Positions 16,280 through 24,357 of a stretch of 27,360 bases of DNA are shown in pieces. This DNA comes from Chloromonas sp. AAM2. Taxonomy: Eukaryota > Chlorophyta > Chlorophyceae > Chlamydomonadales > Chlamydomonadaceae. A program made the position numbers and the translations under genes. The notes under the pieces were generated by a model. It made no database searches and was not told the origin of the DNA. It saw only the letters and a list, made by a program, of their open reading frames with translations. Position 1 is the first letter of the stretch. Every line of letters begins with the position of its first letter. The stretch spans positions 519 to 27,878 of the forward strand of contig QAXH01006390.1 in assembly GCA_004335635.1 (NCBI GenBank), written 5' to 3'.

Positions 16280-18709
16280 ATGCCAATTCATAGATATTTT
16301 CTATCGGATTTTGTTACCGTTCAAAGACAAAGTTTTTTTGAACTGTTAGAAAAAGGTTTAATAGAAGAATTTTCAAAAAGAAATCCAATAACCAATTCAA
16401 AAAAAGACTATTCTTTCTTTTTTTACCCTGAATATTATATATTAACACGACCTGAATATAAACCTCAAGAAGCTATAATTAAAAATAAAAGTTATACAAG
16501 TAAGTTATTTGTTCCAGTACAAATAACTAACAAAAATCAAAAACAAATAATTTTAAAATGGGTTTATATAGGAAATATTCCTTTAATGACGAAACGTGGT
16601 CATTTTATTTTGAATGGTGCTGCTCGAGTTATAGTAAATCAAATATTACGTAGTCCAGGTATTTATTATCAACAGAAAATATATGAAAATTATGAAGATC
16701 AACAAGATTCAAAACCCAATGATAACGAAGATGATTCAACAAAAGAAGAAGGTTCTTCTTCACAACCCGTTAATACATATAAACGTTTTTATTGTGATTT
16801 AATTTGTATGCGAGGCTCGTGGTTACGTATTGAAATGGATAAAGAAAAAAATATTTGGGCACAAATGAAGAAAGGACCAAAGATTCCTATCTATTGGTTT
16901 TTATTAGCAATGGGATTATCCGAAAAAGTTATAATAAAATCTATTACGGATCCACAAAAAGTATTTGGAAATTTAGAAAAGGATCGAAAAAAGTTTAACT
17001 TAAATAAAAAAGAAAAAATTAATCCGGAATTCTCTCCCCATCAAGAAAAGACAATGGAAGAAAATTCCTTAAAACAAAATTCAAGTACACCTAATACATC
17101 GAAAAACTTAAATTCTAATTTAAAAAGTAATGACGTATCCGAATATAACCAAACGGCGAAAGTGAAAGAACAAAAAAACTCTTCTTTTGTAGAAGAAGAT
17201 AATAAAGAACAAAAAAAAACAACAGAGTCCTCATATTCAAATAAACAAAATTATCCTTACTTAAAAAATACACCTGAAGCATGGCAAGCTATTTATAAAC
17301 TACTTCATTCAAAAACAAAAACTTCAAACAGCTCTAAAACACAAGATAATTCTGCTGTCAAAGATACGACAGACACAAATGAAGACCGTACTACTAAAAA
17401 ACCTGTCAAAAATTTAACGGAATTAGGTCGTCAATGGTTATATAATCGTTTTATGAATCCTCGTTCATATGATTTAGGAAAACAAGGCAGAGTAGCTTTT
17501 AATAAAAAATTGGGAATAAGTATTGCATCTAATCAATTAACTTTAACAGGTCTTGATGTCTTATATGCCACGGATTATTTAATTAAAGTTGAAAAAGGGA
17601 TTTTTAAAACAGATGATATTGATCATTTAAAAAACCGTAGAGTACGAACTTCTGGAGAATTAATCCAAATTCAAATAGGAGTTGGGCTTGTAAGACTAGA
17701 AAAATTTATACGATATAATGAAATTATGTTAGAAGGTAAACGTAAAGAACTTAACAATATTGAATCATCTGTATCTCGTCCCCAATTTATGGATAAAAAA
17801 CGTAGTTTTCATTCTCCAGAGTTGTTAACAACAAAAATCGATTCTAATTTATCTTCTAAAAAATCAAGTAAGTTTTTTAAAGATAAAGCGAGCTCTGCAA
17901 AGGAAAAATTTTTAGAAGAAAAACTTTTAAGATATCAAAAAATGAAAAACTTAACATCTTCTTCTGTTATTAATAATAAAGCTTTTAATAGTGCTATTCG
18001 AGAATTTTTTGGGACTAGTCCTTTATCACAGTTTATGGATCAAATTAACCCTTTAGCCGAATTAACTCATAAACGTCGATTAAGTTCCATGGGACCGGGT
18101 GGTGTTACACGTGATACGGCAACTTTAGCTATTCGAGGGATACATCCAACACATTATGGTCGTATTTGTCCAATTGAAACACCTGAAGGTAAAAATACTG
18201 GATTAGTTAATTCTATGACTACATACGCTAGAGTTAATTCATCTGGTATTCTTGAAAGTCCTTTTTATAAAGTTTATAAAGGTCAAGTTCAAAAAAATAC
18301 AGGTATGTTTTATTTAAATGCCGAACAAGAAGAAAAAATTAAATTAGCCGCCGCAGATTTATATGTGTCTCCCATTGGTTTTTTACCAAAAGCTATCATT
18401 CCAGCTCGTATTGCTGAAACTTTTACTAAAATTTCCCGTTCATCTGTTCAATTTATTGGCGTTTCTCCTTTACAAATGGTTTCAATTGCCGCATCCTTAA
18501 TCCCTTTTTTAGAACATGATGATGCCAACCGTGCTTTAATGGGTTCAAATATGCAAAGACAAGCTGTACCTTTAATTCGTCACGAACGTCCTATTGTTGG
18601 TACTGGATTAGAAAGTCGAGCTGTTAGTGATTCTGGTCATGTTATTCAATCCAAATTTAGTGGTTTAGTAACTTACGTTAGTGCTAAGAAAATTGTTGTA
18701 TCTGTATAA
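16280..18709 (+). CDS. rpoBa: Plastid RNA polymerase beta subunit, N-terminal part
   Basis: Encodes 809 residues corresponding to roughly the first two thirds of bacterial beta. It starts MPIHRYFLSDFVTVQRQSF, continues with GHFILNGAARVIVNQILRSPG (beta lobe region), and includes the rifampicin-pocket block SQFMDQINPLAELTHKRR (583-600) and HPTHYGRICPIETPEG (622-637). It ends GLVTYVSAKKIVVSV, where intact beta would continue into the NTCxxxxP segment that here lies in rpoBb. Hydrophilic insertions sit near 235-375 and 496-575. Split rpoB is known from chlorophycean plastids; the halves presumably assemble into one beta. Unlike rpoBb and rpoC2, no palindromic element is evident within it. A short poly-A leader precedes the ATG. 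Confidence 0.96.
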   Translation: MPIHRYFLSDFVTVQRQSFFELLEKGLIEEFSKRNPITNSKKDYSFFFYPEYYILTRPEYKPQEAIIKNKSYTSKLFVPVQITNKNQKQIILKWVYIGNIPLMTKRGHFILNGAARVIVNQILRSPGIYYQQKIYENYEDQQDSKPNDNEDDSTKEEGSSSQPVNTYKRFYCDLICMRGSWLRIEMDKEKNIWAQMKKGPKIPIYWFLLAMGLSEKVIIKSITDPQKVFGNLEKDRKKFNLNKKEKINPEFSPHQEKTMEENSLKQNSSTPNTSKNLNSNLKSNDVSEYNQTAKVKEQKNSSFVEEDNKEQKKTTESSYSNKQNYPYLKNTPEAWQAIYKLLHSKTKTSNSSKTQDNSAVKDTTDTNEDRTTKKPVKNLTELGRQWLYNRFMNPRSYDLGKQGRVAFNKKLGISIASNQLTLTGLDVLYATDYLIKVEKGIFKTDDIDHLKNRRVRTSGELIQIQIGVGLVRLEKFIRYNEIMLEGKRKELNNIESSVSRPQFMDKKRSFHSPELLTTKIDSNLSSKKSSKFFKDKASSAKEKFLEEKLLRYQKMKNLTSSSVINNKAFNSAIREFFGTSPLSQFMDQINPLAELTHKRRLSSMGPGGVTRDTATLAIRGIHPTHYGRICPIETPEGKNTGLVNSMTTYARVNSSGILESPFYKVYKGQVQKNTGMFYLNAEQEEKIKLAAADLYVSPIGFLPKAIIPARIAETFTKISRSSVQFIGVSPLQMVSIAASLIPFLEHDDANRALMGSNMQRQAVPLIRHERPIVGTGLESRAVSDSGHVIQSKFSGLVTYVSAKKIVVSV

Positions 18710-19096
18710 CTATTTAACCATTATTTCATTTATTCAATTCTGTACAAAAAACAAAATTATTTGGTTTCAAACTATAAAACTATATATGTATAAATATGTT
18801 TCAGATTTAACTACTTAATATAAGATATAACTTTAGGATTTAAAAGATAATATATAAATCAATATAGTAAAAAGATAAAGATAAAAAAAAAAAAATGGAA
18901 TACGTAAAATAATATATGAAGATATATTTCAAAAATAGGCTTAAAACATAAAAAAAAACCTCCTTTATAATCAAAATTTTCTCCTTTTATACGGGATTTT
19001 TTCTCCAATATATATATCAATAATTTAAAAATAACTACTTATCTTAATAAAAAAATTATTTGAAAATTTATGAAAATTTTTAAATAGAAAAAAATA
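18710..19096. other. Spacer between rpoBa and rpoBb
   Basis: 387 nt of AT-rich sequence with stops in all forward frames separates the two beta fragments. I see no tRNA, intron-like core or strong hairpin. A short GATAAAGATAAA echo of the window-start tract lies near 18873-18886. The two genes are close and co-oriented, so co-transcription is likely but not shown. Confidence 0.7.
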
Positions 19097-22090
19097 ATGA
19101 ATAAAAAAGATTTTTTTCCGTCGTTTTTTTTCAAAGAAAACGAACATGTAGGTTTTTCAACGAAAAATCAAGATCTCGAAGAGAATAAAATTTCCGAAGG
19201 AAATTTTATAGATTCTACGAATTTTTTTGAACATGTGGAAAATCCAAATACAAAAGTCGAAATGTTGAATCCGCCAAGCAGAGATTTAACATCTTTGAAA
19301 AATAAACAAATTTCATTAAAAGAAGCGTTTAAAATCTTTACGCCAAGAGTAAAAGATTCTGTTTCTGTTTATAATCATTCATCTTCTTTAGAAAAGTTAC
19401 CAAAGGAATCAAATTTAATTAATTCGGGAGATGGCACGGTTACTTTCTTAGAAAGTAACCGTGCCATTTCTCAGGAAATTATGTCTCCTTTGGATTTTAC
19501 TTCATTTAAAAGACAAACACCGTCAATGAAAAAAACAGAATACAAATTAGATACATTTCAACGTTCTAATCAAGACACATGCTTATCACATAAGCCAGTA
19601 GTATCTGAAGGGGATTGGGTTCAATCTGGGGACTTACTAACAGATTGTGCGAATAGTGTGGGGGGTGAATTATCTTTAGGTCAAAATATTTTTATTGCTT
19701 ATATGCCATGGGAAGGTTACAATTTTGAAGATGCTATTTTAATAAGTGATCGTTTAGTAAGTGAAGATATATTTACTTCTGTACATATCGAGCGTTATGA
19801 AATTGAAAATATTCAAAAAAATGGAATATCTCAACAAGAAAGATCAACAAATAAAGAGATTAATAAAAAAAACAAACGTAAAGAAAAAAACGTACCACTT
19901 GAAAAAAATCCGATAAATAAAAAAGAAAAAGTTTCTGTACCTCAAACTACACGTTATGAAGAAATCACACGTGATATTCCAGATGTTACACCAGAAGAAG
20001 TTTCTCATCTAGATTCTTTTGGTATTGTTAAAATAGGTTCTTTTATTCAAGAAGGTGATATCCTAGTTGGAAAAATAACTCCTATAAATAAAAAAGAATT
20101 TACACCTTATCAAAAATTATTATATACTATTCTAGATAAACAAATACGTCCATATCGTGATAGTTCTTTACGTGCTCCAAAAGGTATTAAAGCAAAAGTT
20201 ATTGATATTAAAATTTTCGTTAAACCTAAAAAATTATTTTCCGAAGAAAATAATTTTTCATACATTCCTTCACTGAAAAATTATATAAACACTAAACGTG
20301 TTAACTCGCTAGCGCGCTCGGAAAAAAATCTAGAATCTTTATTGAATTCTAAACGAAAAAAATTTAAAAATTCAAAAGGGAAGAAAATTATAAATTTTCC
20401 TCCGGAAAATTTATTACCCGAAGGAAATTTTATAAAAAATTCTAATAAAAATTTCCCTCGTCGAAAAATAAATAAAAACTTAATTCCGAACAAAAATTAT
20501 GAAGGAATTTTAACTCCTAAAGAGAATTTTATATCTTCTCTAAAACAAAAACGTAATTCTTCTTTATCTCTAAATTTACAAACAAATAATATCCAAAGTA
20601 TATTAGGACCTCGTATTAATAAAAGTTTTCTTAAAACAAATAAGATACGTAATATCTTATTACAAGGTCTTAAGCCACAGTATTCTCTTCATTCTATTTT
20701 AGGAGTTAATACTTTAAATCTTGACGGATTTTCTCCGAAAATCCTAAGGGGCAAAAAACCGAAGGTTTTTTGCCCGCCTAAAGAAAATATAGAGGGTTCA
20801 CAAAAGGGGCCTTCAAGTGTTTCGGACTATCCGTTATTTAAAGAATATTCATTTTCGCGATTGTGTACTCAGCAAAAATTAAATTTAAGAAAATTCCCAC
20901 AGTTTTCTCAACTTTTTTCTTATTCGAAAAAACTAAAAAAAGGTCCTCGTCTAGTTAAAACACTTCAAAACATAGTTAATGGACAATTAAAAAGTTTTAA
21001 AATAATGAAAAAATTAAAAAAACTTAATCTAAATAATTCTAGTGGGTTTTCTCCTTATAATAAGCACACTAATGAAAAATTTCCAGAGGAAATTTTTCAA
21101 ACGCGAGGCGGAATACAAAATTTTTATTCTACTAAATCTATTAAAGATATTGAAACTATTCATATCTATCTAGCGGAAAAACGTAAAATTCAAGTGGGTG
21201 ATAAGATGTCAGGTCGACACGGGAATAAAGGTATTGTTTCTCAAATTTTACCTAAGCAAGATATGCCTTTTCTACCAGATGGTACTCCTATTGATATGGT
21301 TTTAAATCCATTGGGTGTACCCTCACGTATGAATGTAGGACAAATTTACGAATGTTTGTTAGGATTAGCAGGTAAATACTTAGGGGAACATTATCGAATT
21401 TCTTCCTTTGATGAAATTTATGGGCCAGAAGCTTCGCGAAGCTTTGTCTTCAATAAGTTATATGAAGCACGTCGTAAAACTGGTTTTAAATGGCTTTTTA
21501 ACCCGCAATATCCTGGCAAAATACGTATTTATGATGGACGTACTGGTGATTGTTATCATCAACCTGTCACAGTAGGACTAGCTTATATGTTAAGATTAGT
21601 TCATATGGTGGATGATAAAATTCATATGCGTTCAACAGGTCCTTATTCTCTTGTAACTCAACAACCTTTACGTGGTCGTTCAAAACAAGGTGGACAACGT
21701 TTAGGTGAAATGGAAGTTTGGGCTTTAGAAGGTTATGGGGCAGCCTTTACCTTATTAGAAATGTTAACGGTTAAATCTGATGATTTAACCGGTAGAATGA
21801 CTTTATGGTCAAATTTAATTTTAAATAAAGATCTTACTATTGGTACGCCCGAAGCTTTTAAAGTTTTAATTTGCGAGCTACAAGCTTTATGTCTTGATAT
21901 TGGATTATTTCGCTATAATACCTCAAGTTCTACTACTTCTCCTTTAACAGAAGATCTTAAACAAAATCCATCAAATTTTTCGGCAAAATCCGATTTAGTT
22001 AATACTAACGCGCAAACCCAAGTAGGAGTTCGTACATTCCAGCAAAAGAAATCATTAACAGAAATGACTAGTTTAATGAGTTTTCCTTAA
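19097..22090 (+). CDS. rpoBb: Plastid RNA polymerase beta subunit, C-terminal part
   Basis: Encodes 997 residues. The first ~147 are hydrophilic and unlike any beta sequence. Homology resumes at YKLDTFQRSNQDTC and continues through GGELSLGQNIFIAYMPWEGY and NFEDAILIS. GDKMSGRHGNKG (701-712) carries conserved catalytic-centre contacts. Later blocks are GTPIDMVLNPLGVPSRMNVG, IRIYDGRTGD, MRSTGPYSLVTQQPLRGR and GGQRLGEMEVWALEGYGAAF. A ~300-residue insertion (about 382-688) replaces the short loop before IHIYLAEKRKIQVGDK and carries two translated palindromic elements. The final ~50 residues (after LCLDIGLF) are a nonconserved tail. It is the partner of rpoBa; the chain break falls just before the QRSNxxTC motif, in a surface segment. 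The ATG at 19097 is the first in frame, but a later start within the extension cannot be excluded. Confidence 0.96.
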   Translation: MNKKDFFPSFFFKENEHVGFSTKNQDLEENKISEGNFIDSTNFFEHVENPNTKVEMLNPPSRDLTSLKNKQISLKEAFKIFTPRVKDSVSVYNHSSSLEKLPKESNLINSGDGTVTFLESNRAISQEIMSPLDFTSFKRQTPSMKKTEYKLDTFQRSNQDTCLSHKPVVSEGDWVQSGDLLTDCANSVGGELSLGQNIFIAYMPWEGYNFEDAILISDRLVSEDIFTSVHIERYEIENIQKNGISQQERSTNKEINKKNKRKEKNVPLEKNPINKKEKVSVPQTTRYEEITRDIPDVTPEEVSHLDSFGIVKIGSFIQEGDILVGKITPINKKEFTPYQKLLYTILDKQIRPYRDSSLRAPKGIKAKVIDIKIFVKPKKLFSEENNFSYIPSLKNYINTKRVNSLARSEKNLESLLNSKRKKFKNSKGKKIINFPPENLLPEGNFIKNSNKNFPRRKINKNLIPNKNYEGILTPKENFISSLKQKRNSSLSLNLQTNNIQSILGPRINKSFLKTNKIRNILLQGLKPQYSLHSILGVNTLNLDGFSPKILRGKKPKVFCPPKENIEGSQKGPSSVSDYPLFKEYSFSRLCTQQKLNLRKFPQFSQLFSYSKKLKKGPRLVKTLQNIVNGQLKSFKIMKKLKKLNLNNSSGFSPYNKHTNEKFPEEIFQTRGGIQNFYSTKSIKDIETIHIYLAEKRKIQVGDKMSGRHGNKGIVSQILPKQDMPFLPDGTPIDMVLNPLGVPSRMNVGQIYECLLGLAGKYLGEHYRISSFDEIYGPEASRSFVFNKLYEARRKTGFKWLFNPQYPGKIRIYDGRTGDCYHQPVTVGLAYMLRLVHMVDDKIHMRSTGPYSLVTQQPLRGRSKQGGQRLGEMEVWALEGYGAAFTLLEMLTVKSDDLTGRMTLWSNLILNKDLTIGTPEAFKVLICELQALCLDIGLFRYNTSSSTTSPLTEDLKQNPSNFSAKSDLVNTNAQTQVGVRTFQQKKSLTEMTSLMSFP
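19185..19209 (+). repeat. Palindromic hairpin in the rpoBb N-terminal extension
   Basis: ATAAAATTTCC (19185-19195) pairs with GGAAATTTTAT (19199-19209) around GAA. Translated as KISEGNFID; the right half also occurs in the module at 20379-20432. Confidence 0.7.
19431..19467 (+). repeat. 17-bp perfect hairpin inside rpoBb
   Basis: 19431-19447 pairs perfectly with 19451-19467 around TTA; wobble and A-T pairs extend the stem outward by a few bases. It lies in the nonconserved N-terminal extension, about 80 nt before homology to beta resumes, and encodes GDGTVTFLESNRAIS. It is as strong as the 3'-end hairpins of other genes here but sits in a coding region. Confidence 0.75.
20379..20432 (+). repeat. 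IINFP-ENL module in rpoBb
   Basis: Holds an 11-bp hairpin (20390-20400 with 20404-20414, loop TCC) nearly identical to the rpoC2 copy at 3689-3713. Translated as KIINFPPENLLPEGNF (about residues 429-446), in the large nonconserved insertion. Confidence 0.8.
20726..20775 (+). repeat. Twin-hairpin element in rpoBb
   Basis: Hairpin 1 pairs 20726-20733 with 20737-20744 (8 bp, loop TCC). Hairpin 2 pairs 20749-20760 with 20764-20775 (12 bp, loop GAA). The joint reads CCTAAGGGG. Translated as DGFSPKILRGKKPKVFCPP in the variable insertion. The core matches spacer copies. Confidence 0.83.
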
Positions 22091-22137
22091 TAACTTTTAT
22101 TCCTTATAAATTATAACCTTTTGGGGAAAAATTTAAA

Positions 22138-22194
22138 AAAAGAAATCGAAAATTTCTTTTAAAATTATCTGATGTTTTGTCTTGTACAAAACAT
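22138..22194 (+). terminator. Two short hairpins after rpoBb
   Basis: AAAAGAAAT pairs with ATTTCTTTT (22138-22160), and ATGTTTTGT with ACAAAACAT (22172-22194), each 9 bp with a 5-nt loop, starting about 48 nt after the rpoBb stop. They are candidate 3'-end signals. Confidence 0.45.
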
Positions 22195-22427
22195 TTAATA
22201 AAATTATATTTAATAAAATTATATAATTATTATATATAAAAATATTTTTGGAAAAAATCTACAATATAGAAGAAAATACATAGAATTTCCTTCTATATTC
22301 CGGGTTTTCTTCAAAAAACCAGAATATAATATATAGTCAAAGACGAAACATCAGATTATTATATTTTACGTGCACTAAACAAGATAATATCTTCATAGAT
22401 ATTAATTTTTTAAAAATCTTTAGCGGG

Positions 22428-22512
22428 GGAAAAAAACCAAAGTCGGAAAACTAAAGGTTTTCCGAGTTTCCAAAGAAAATTCTTTAAATTTTCTTCAAAA
22501 AGGTTTTTTTCC
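22428..22512. repeat. Palindromic element nested within another
   Basis: The outer 11-bp arms GGAAAAAAACC (22428-22438) and GGTTTTTTTCC (22502-22512) are the usual stem of the family, normally 3 nt apart. Here the arms are separated by 63 nt holding a 9-bp hairpin (22443-22451/22457-22465) and a weaker AT stem (22475-22493). Confidence 0.75.
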
Positions 22513-22668
22513 GACGTAACTTTATAAAGTAATAAAGTTTTTAATCTCAAAACAAAAACCAAACATTGTAAATCACAACTTTCTCTAAATTTTATGTCAA
22601 TTCATAAACAGGATAAAAGGATAAAGCAAAAAGCAAAAGCCTATTAAAATTTTACCTAAAATTTTATT

Positions 22669-22711
22669 AAGTTTACTTAAACTTAATTTTATATTAAGTT
22701 TAGGTAAACTT
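22669..22711. repeat. 19-bp hairpin with one wobble pair
   Basis: 22669-22687 pairs with 22693-22711, with one mismatch/wobble position, around a 5-nt loop. It lies mid-spacer with no nearby gene end. Confidence 0.6.
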
Positions 22712-22887
22712 TCAATATTACTAAAAAAAGGAAAATCAAAAAAGAATGAACAAATTATATTGAATTTCAATTCTTTTTTGAATGAATTTCGATAACATTA
22801 AAAGTTTATAAACTCTTTATTAATATTATTAAAGTTTTTGTACAAAACGCTGATTTGCTTTAGGTACTCTATATAATAGAATTTTAA

Positions 22888-22912
22888 GGGATTATTCTCC
22901 TAGAATAATCCC
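22888..22912. repeat. 11-bp hairpin with 3-nt loop
   Basis: GGGATTATTCT (22888-22898) pairs with AGAATAATCCC (22902-22912) around CCT. Confidence 0.6.
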
Positions 22913-22954
22913 GTCTTTATATAAAAATTTTTATAAGGTTGATTTAAGTAAAAT

Positions 22955-22990
22955 GGATATCTCGTGTTTCCATGGAAACACGAGATATCC
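22955..22990. repeat. 36-nt perfect palindrome
   Basis: 22955-22972 is the exact reverse complement of 22973-22990 with no spacer (centre CCATGG). It lies 270 nt before psb30. It could form a cruciform or an RNA stem; role unknown. Confidence 0.7.
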
Positions 22991-23262
22991 GCATATTATA
23001 ATATTGTTGCGAAAGAAAAATTCCATAGAAAATTTTCGAAAAGTTTTATTCGATTTCTTTTTAATTTTATCCAAACCTTTATTAAGGTTTGTATCTTTTT
23101 TAATAAAAAATTAAAAAAAAAAATAATTTTTAAACTTTCGCCTAGTTTGAAACGCTATTATTATTATTATGTTAAAATAATTTTAAATTAATAATTTTTT
23201 ACCACAATAAAAACTCACTTTTAGATTTTTTATCCATAATTTTAAAATTTTACACATACTGT

Positions 23263-23364
23263 ATGTCATTAACTTTAATTTTACAGTTACTTACTTTATT
23301 TACTGTTGTAGCTGCAGGCCCATTAGTTGTAGTACTATTATCTCTTCGTGGTGGTAATCTATAA
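23263..23364 (+). CDS. psb30: Photosystem II small subunit Psb30 (Ycf12)
   Basis: Encodes 33 residues, the family length: MSLTLILQLLTLFTVVAAGP, then LVVVLLSLRGGNL. One transmembrane helix with a GPLVV segment and a C-terminal RGGNL tail matches Ycf12/Psb30, a peripheral photosystem II subunit near cytochrome b559 and PsbZ that stabilises the complex. The ATG is preceded by AU-rich sequence without a Shine-Dalgarno motif. A strong 18-bp hairpin begins 50 nt after the stop. It stands alone between rpoBb and trnK. Confidence 0.93.
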   Translation: MSLTLILQLLTLFTVVAAGPLVVVLLSLRGGNL

Positions 23365-23413
23365 TTAAAAACTAACTTCATAATGTTTAGTCTTTATGTT
23401 TAGTCTTTGATTT

Positions 23414-23488
23414 AAAACTTAATGTTCGCGCGCTGGAAAGATTCTTCCTAAGTTTTTTTTTTTTTTATAAGCGCGAACATTAAGTTTT
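23414..23488 (+). terminator. 18-bp perfect hairpin downstream of psb30
   Basis: AAAACTTAATGTTCGCGC (23414-23431) pairs perfectly with 23471-23488 around a 39-nt loop containing a long T run, starting 50 nt past the psb30 stop. It is a likely mRNA 3'-end stem. Confidence 0.65.
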
Positions 23489-23633
23489 GTTTTATCTAAA
23501 CAAAACTCGATTTTTAGTAAAGAAATAAAAATTTTCAATGTTTTGTCTTCCACGAAAGAAAAAAAAAAAACACAATAAAAAATAAATAAAAAATTCTTTT
23601 ATCCATATTTTTTTCAAAGACAAAATATCGGAT

Positions 23634-23670
23634 AAAATTAAAAAGAAATCTAAGATTTCTTTTTAATTTT
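23634..23670. repeat. 17-bp perfect hairpin with TAA loop
   Basis: 23634-23650 pairs perfectly with 23654-23670. Core and TAA loop resemble the rps3 3' hairpin (9747-9801), so the two may belong to one repeat family. Confidence 0.65.
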
Positions 23671-23804
23671 TTTTCCCTTCTAATTCTTTTTTATTTATAT
23701 TCCCTTAAAGAGGATAAAAAATTTCTTTGTAAATTTTTAAAATTTCATCAAAAATAGAAAAAAAAAAAAAAATTTTTATTAGTTTTTATTTTAAAAAAAT
23801 TCTA

Positions 23805-23835
23805 TGTTATAATTCTAATAACTCTATGCTATAAT
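23805..23835 (+). promoter_or_regulatory. Tandem extended -10-like boxes upstream of trnK
   Basis: TGTTATAAT (23805-23813) and TGCTATAAT (23827-23835) each match the extended -10 form TGnTATAAT and lie in a near-repeat TCTATGnTATAATT, 22 nt apart. No good -35 is seen. They lie about 170 nt upstream of trnK and could drive the trnK-trnM-chlN stretch. Candidate only. Confidence 0.35.
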
Positions 23836-24004
23836 TTTATGGTATATAACTTTGCAATTAAATAAAAAACTATAATTAATAATTATGAAATTCGATAAGA
23901 AAATTAGGTAATAATAACTATATTACCTATGTTTTTAGGTACCTATATTTATATAAAATATAATTAATAGTAATTAAAATTAATTCGTGCAGTTTTGTCC
24001 ATAA

Positions 24005-24076
24005 GGGTTGCTAACTCAATGGTAGAGTACTCGGCTTTTAACCGATTAGCTCTGGGTTCGAGTCCCAGGTAACCCA
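24005..24076 (+). tRNA. trnK-UUU: tRNA-Lys(UUU)
   Basis: A 72-nt cloverleaf with acceptor GGGTTGC paired with GTAACCC (one G-U), discriminator A, anticodon TTT at 24037-24039 in loop CTTTTAA, and T-arm CTGGG-TTCGAGT-CCCAG. There is no encoded CCA. It is uninterrupted, unlike land plants where trnK holds an intron with matK. It decodes AAA/AAG, very frequent codons in the AT-rich genes here. Confidence 0.97.
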
Positions 24077-24357
24077 GTAAGGAAGAATTAAATACAAGTT
24101 AAAAATTAGATAATCAAATTCGTTTGAAAATTTTTTTTGTGTCAATACAAAAATGCGTAATAAGGACTTACGCAAAAAAATTATATATAATTTTTTATCT
24201 TTAATTATTGTATATTTCAACAATGTATAATCTTTGACGAAACATAGGTTTAAAAATAAATCTTCGATTTGTTTTTAATTCTAAAACATAATAATAATAT
24301 GTTATATTATTAAACATAAAATATAAAAACATCAAAAAAATTTCTAAGTAAAGTTGA

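Larger units (their letters stand above)
22091..23262. other. Spacer between rpoBb and psb30
   Basis: No credible gene in 1.17 kb. It holds several hairpins: 22138-22146/22152-22160, 22172-22180/22186-22194, 22263-22272/22290-22299, a nested element (22428-22512), 22669-22711, 22888-22912 and a 36-nt perfect palindrome (22955-22990). One 75-codon frame starting inside that palindrome is Lys/Phe/Ile-rich and looks spurious. Confidence 0.7.
23365..24004. other. Spacer between psb30 and trnK
   Basis: No gene seen. It holds the psb30 3' hairpin (23414-23488), a copy of the TTTCAATGTTTTGTC motif near 23534, a 17-bp hairpin (23634-23670), an A/T run (23757-23778) and two tandem extended -10-like boxes (23805-23835). 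Confidence 0.7.

Noticed and set aside
18710..19096. Possible intron joining rpoBa and rpoBb
   Set aside because: No group I or II core or domain V-like hairpin is seen, and both frames have their own start and stop; the split is known for this lineage.
20281..20493. 70-codon minus-strand frame
   Set aside because: Antisense to the variable insertion of rpoBb; Phe-rich product with no family resemblance.
22964..23191. 75-codon plus-strand frame before psb30
   Set aside because: It starts inside the 36-nt palindrome; the product is Lys/Phe/Ile/Tyr-rich as expected from AT-rich spacer, with no recognisable family or leader signals.
24038..24223. 61-codon minus-strand frame
   Set aside because: It overlaps trnK on the opposite strand and its C-terminal part is antisense tRNA sequence.
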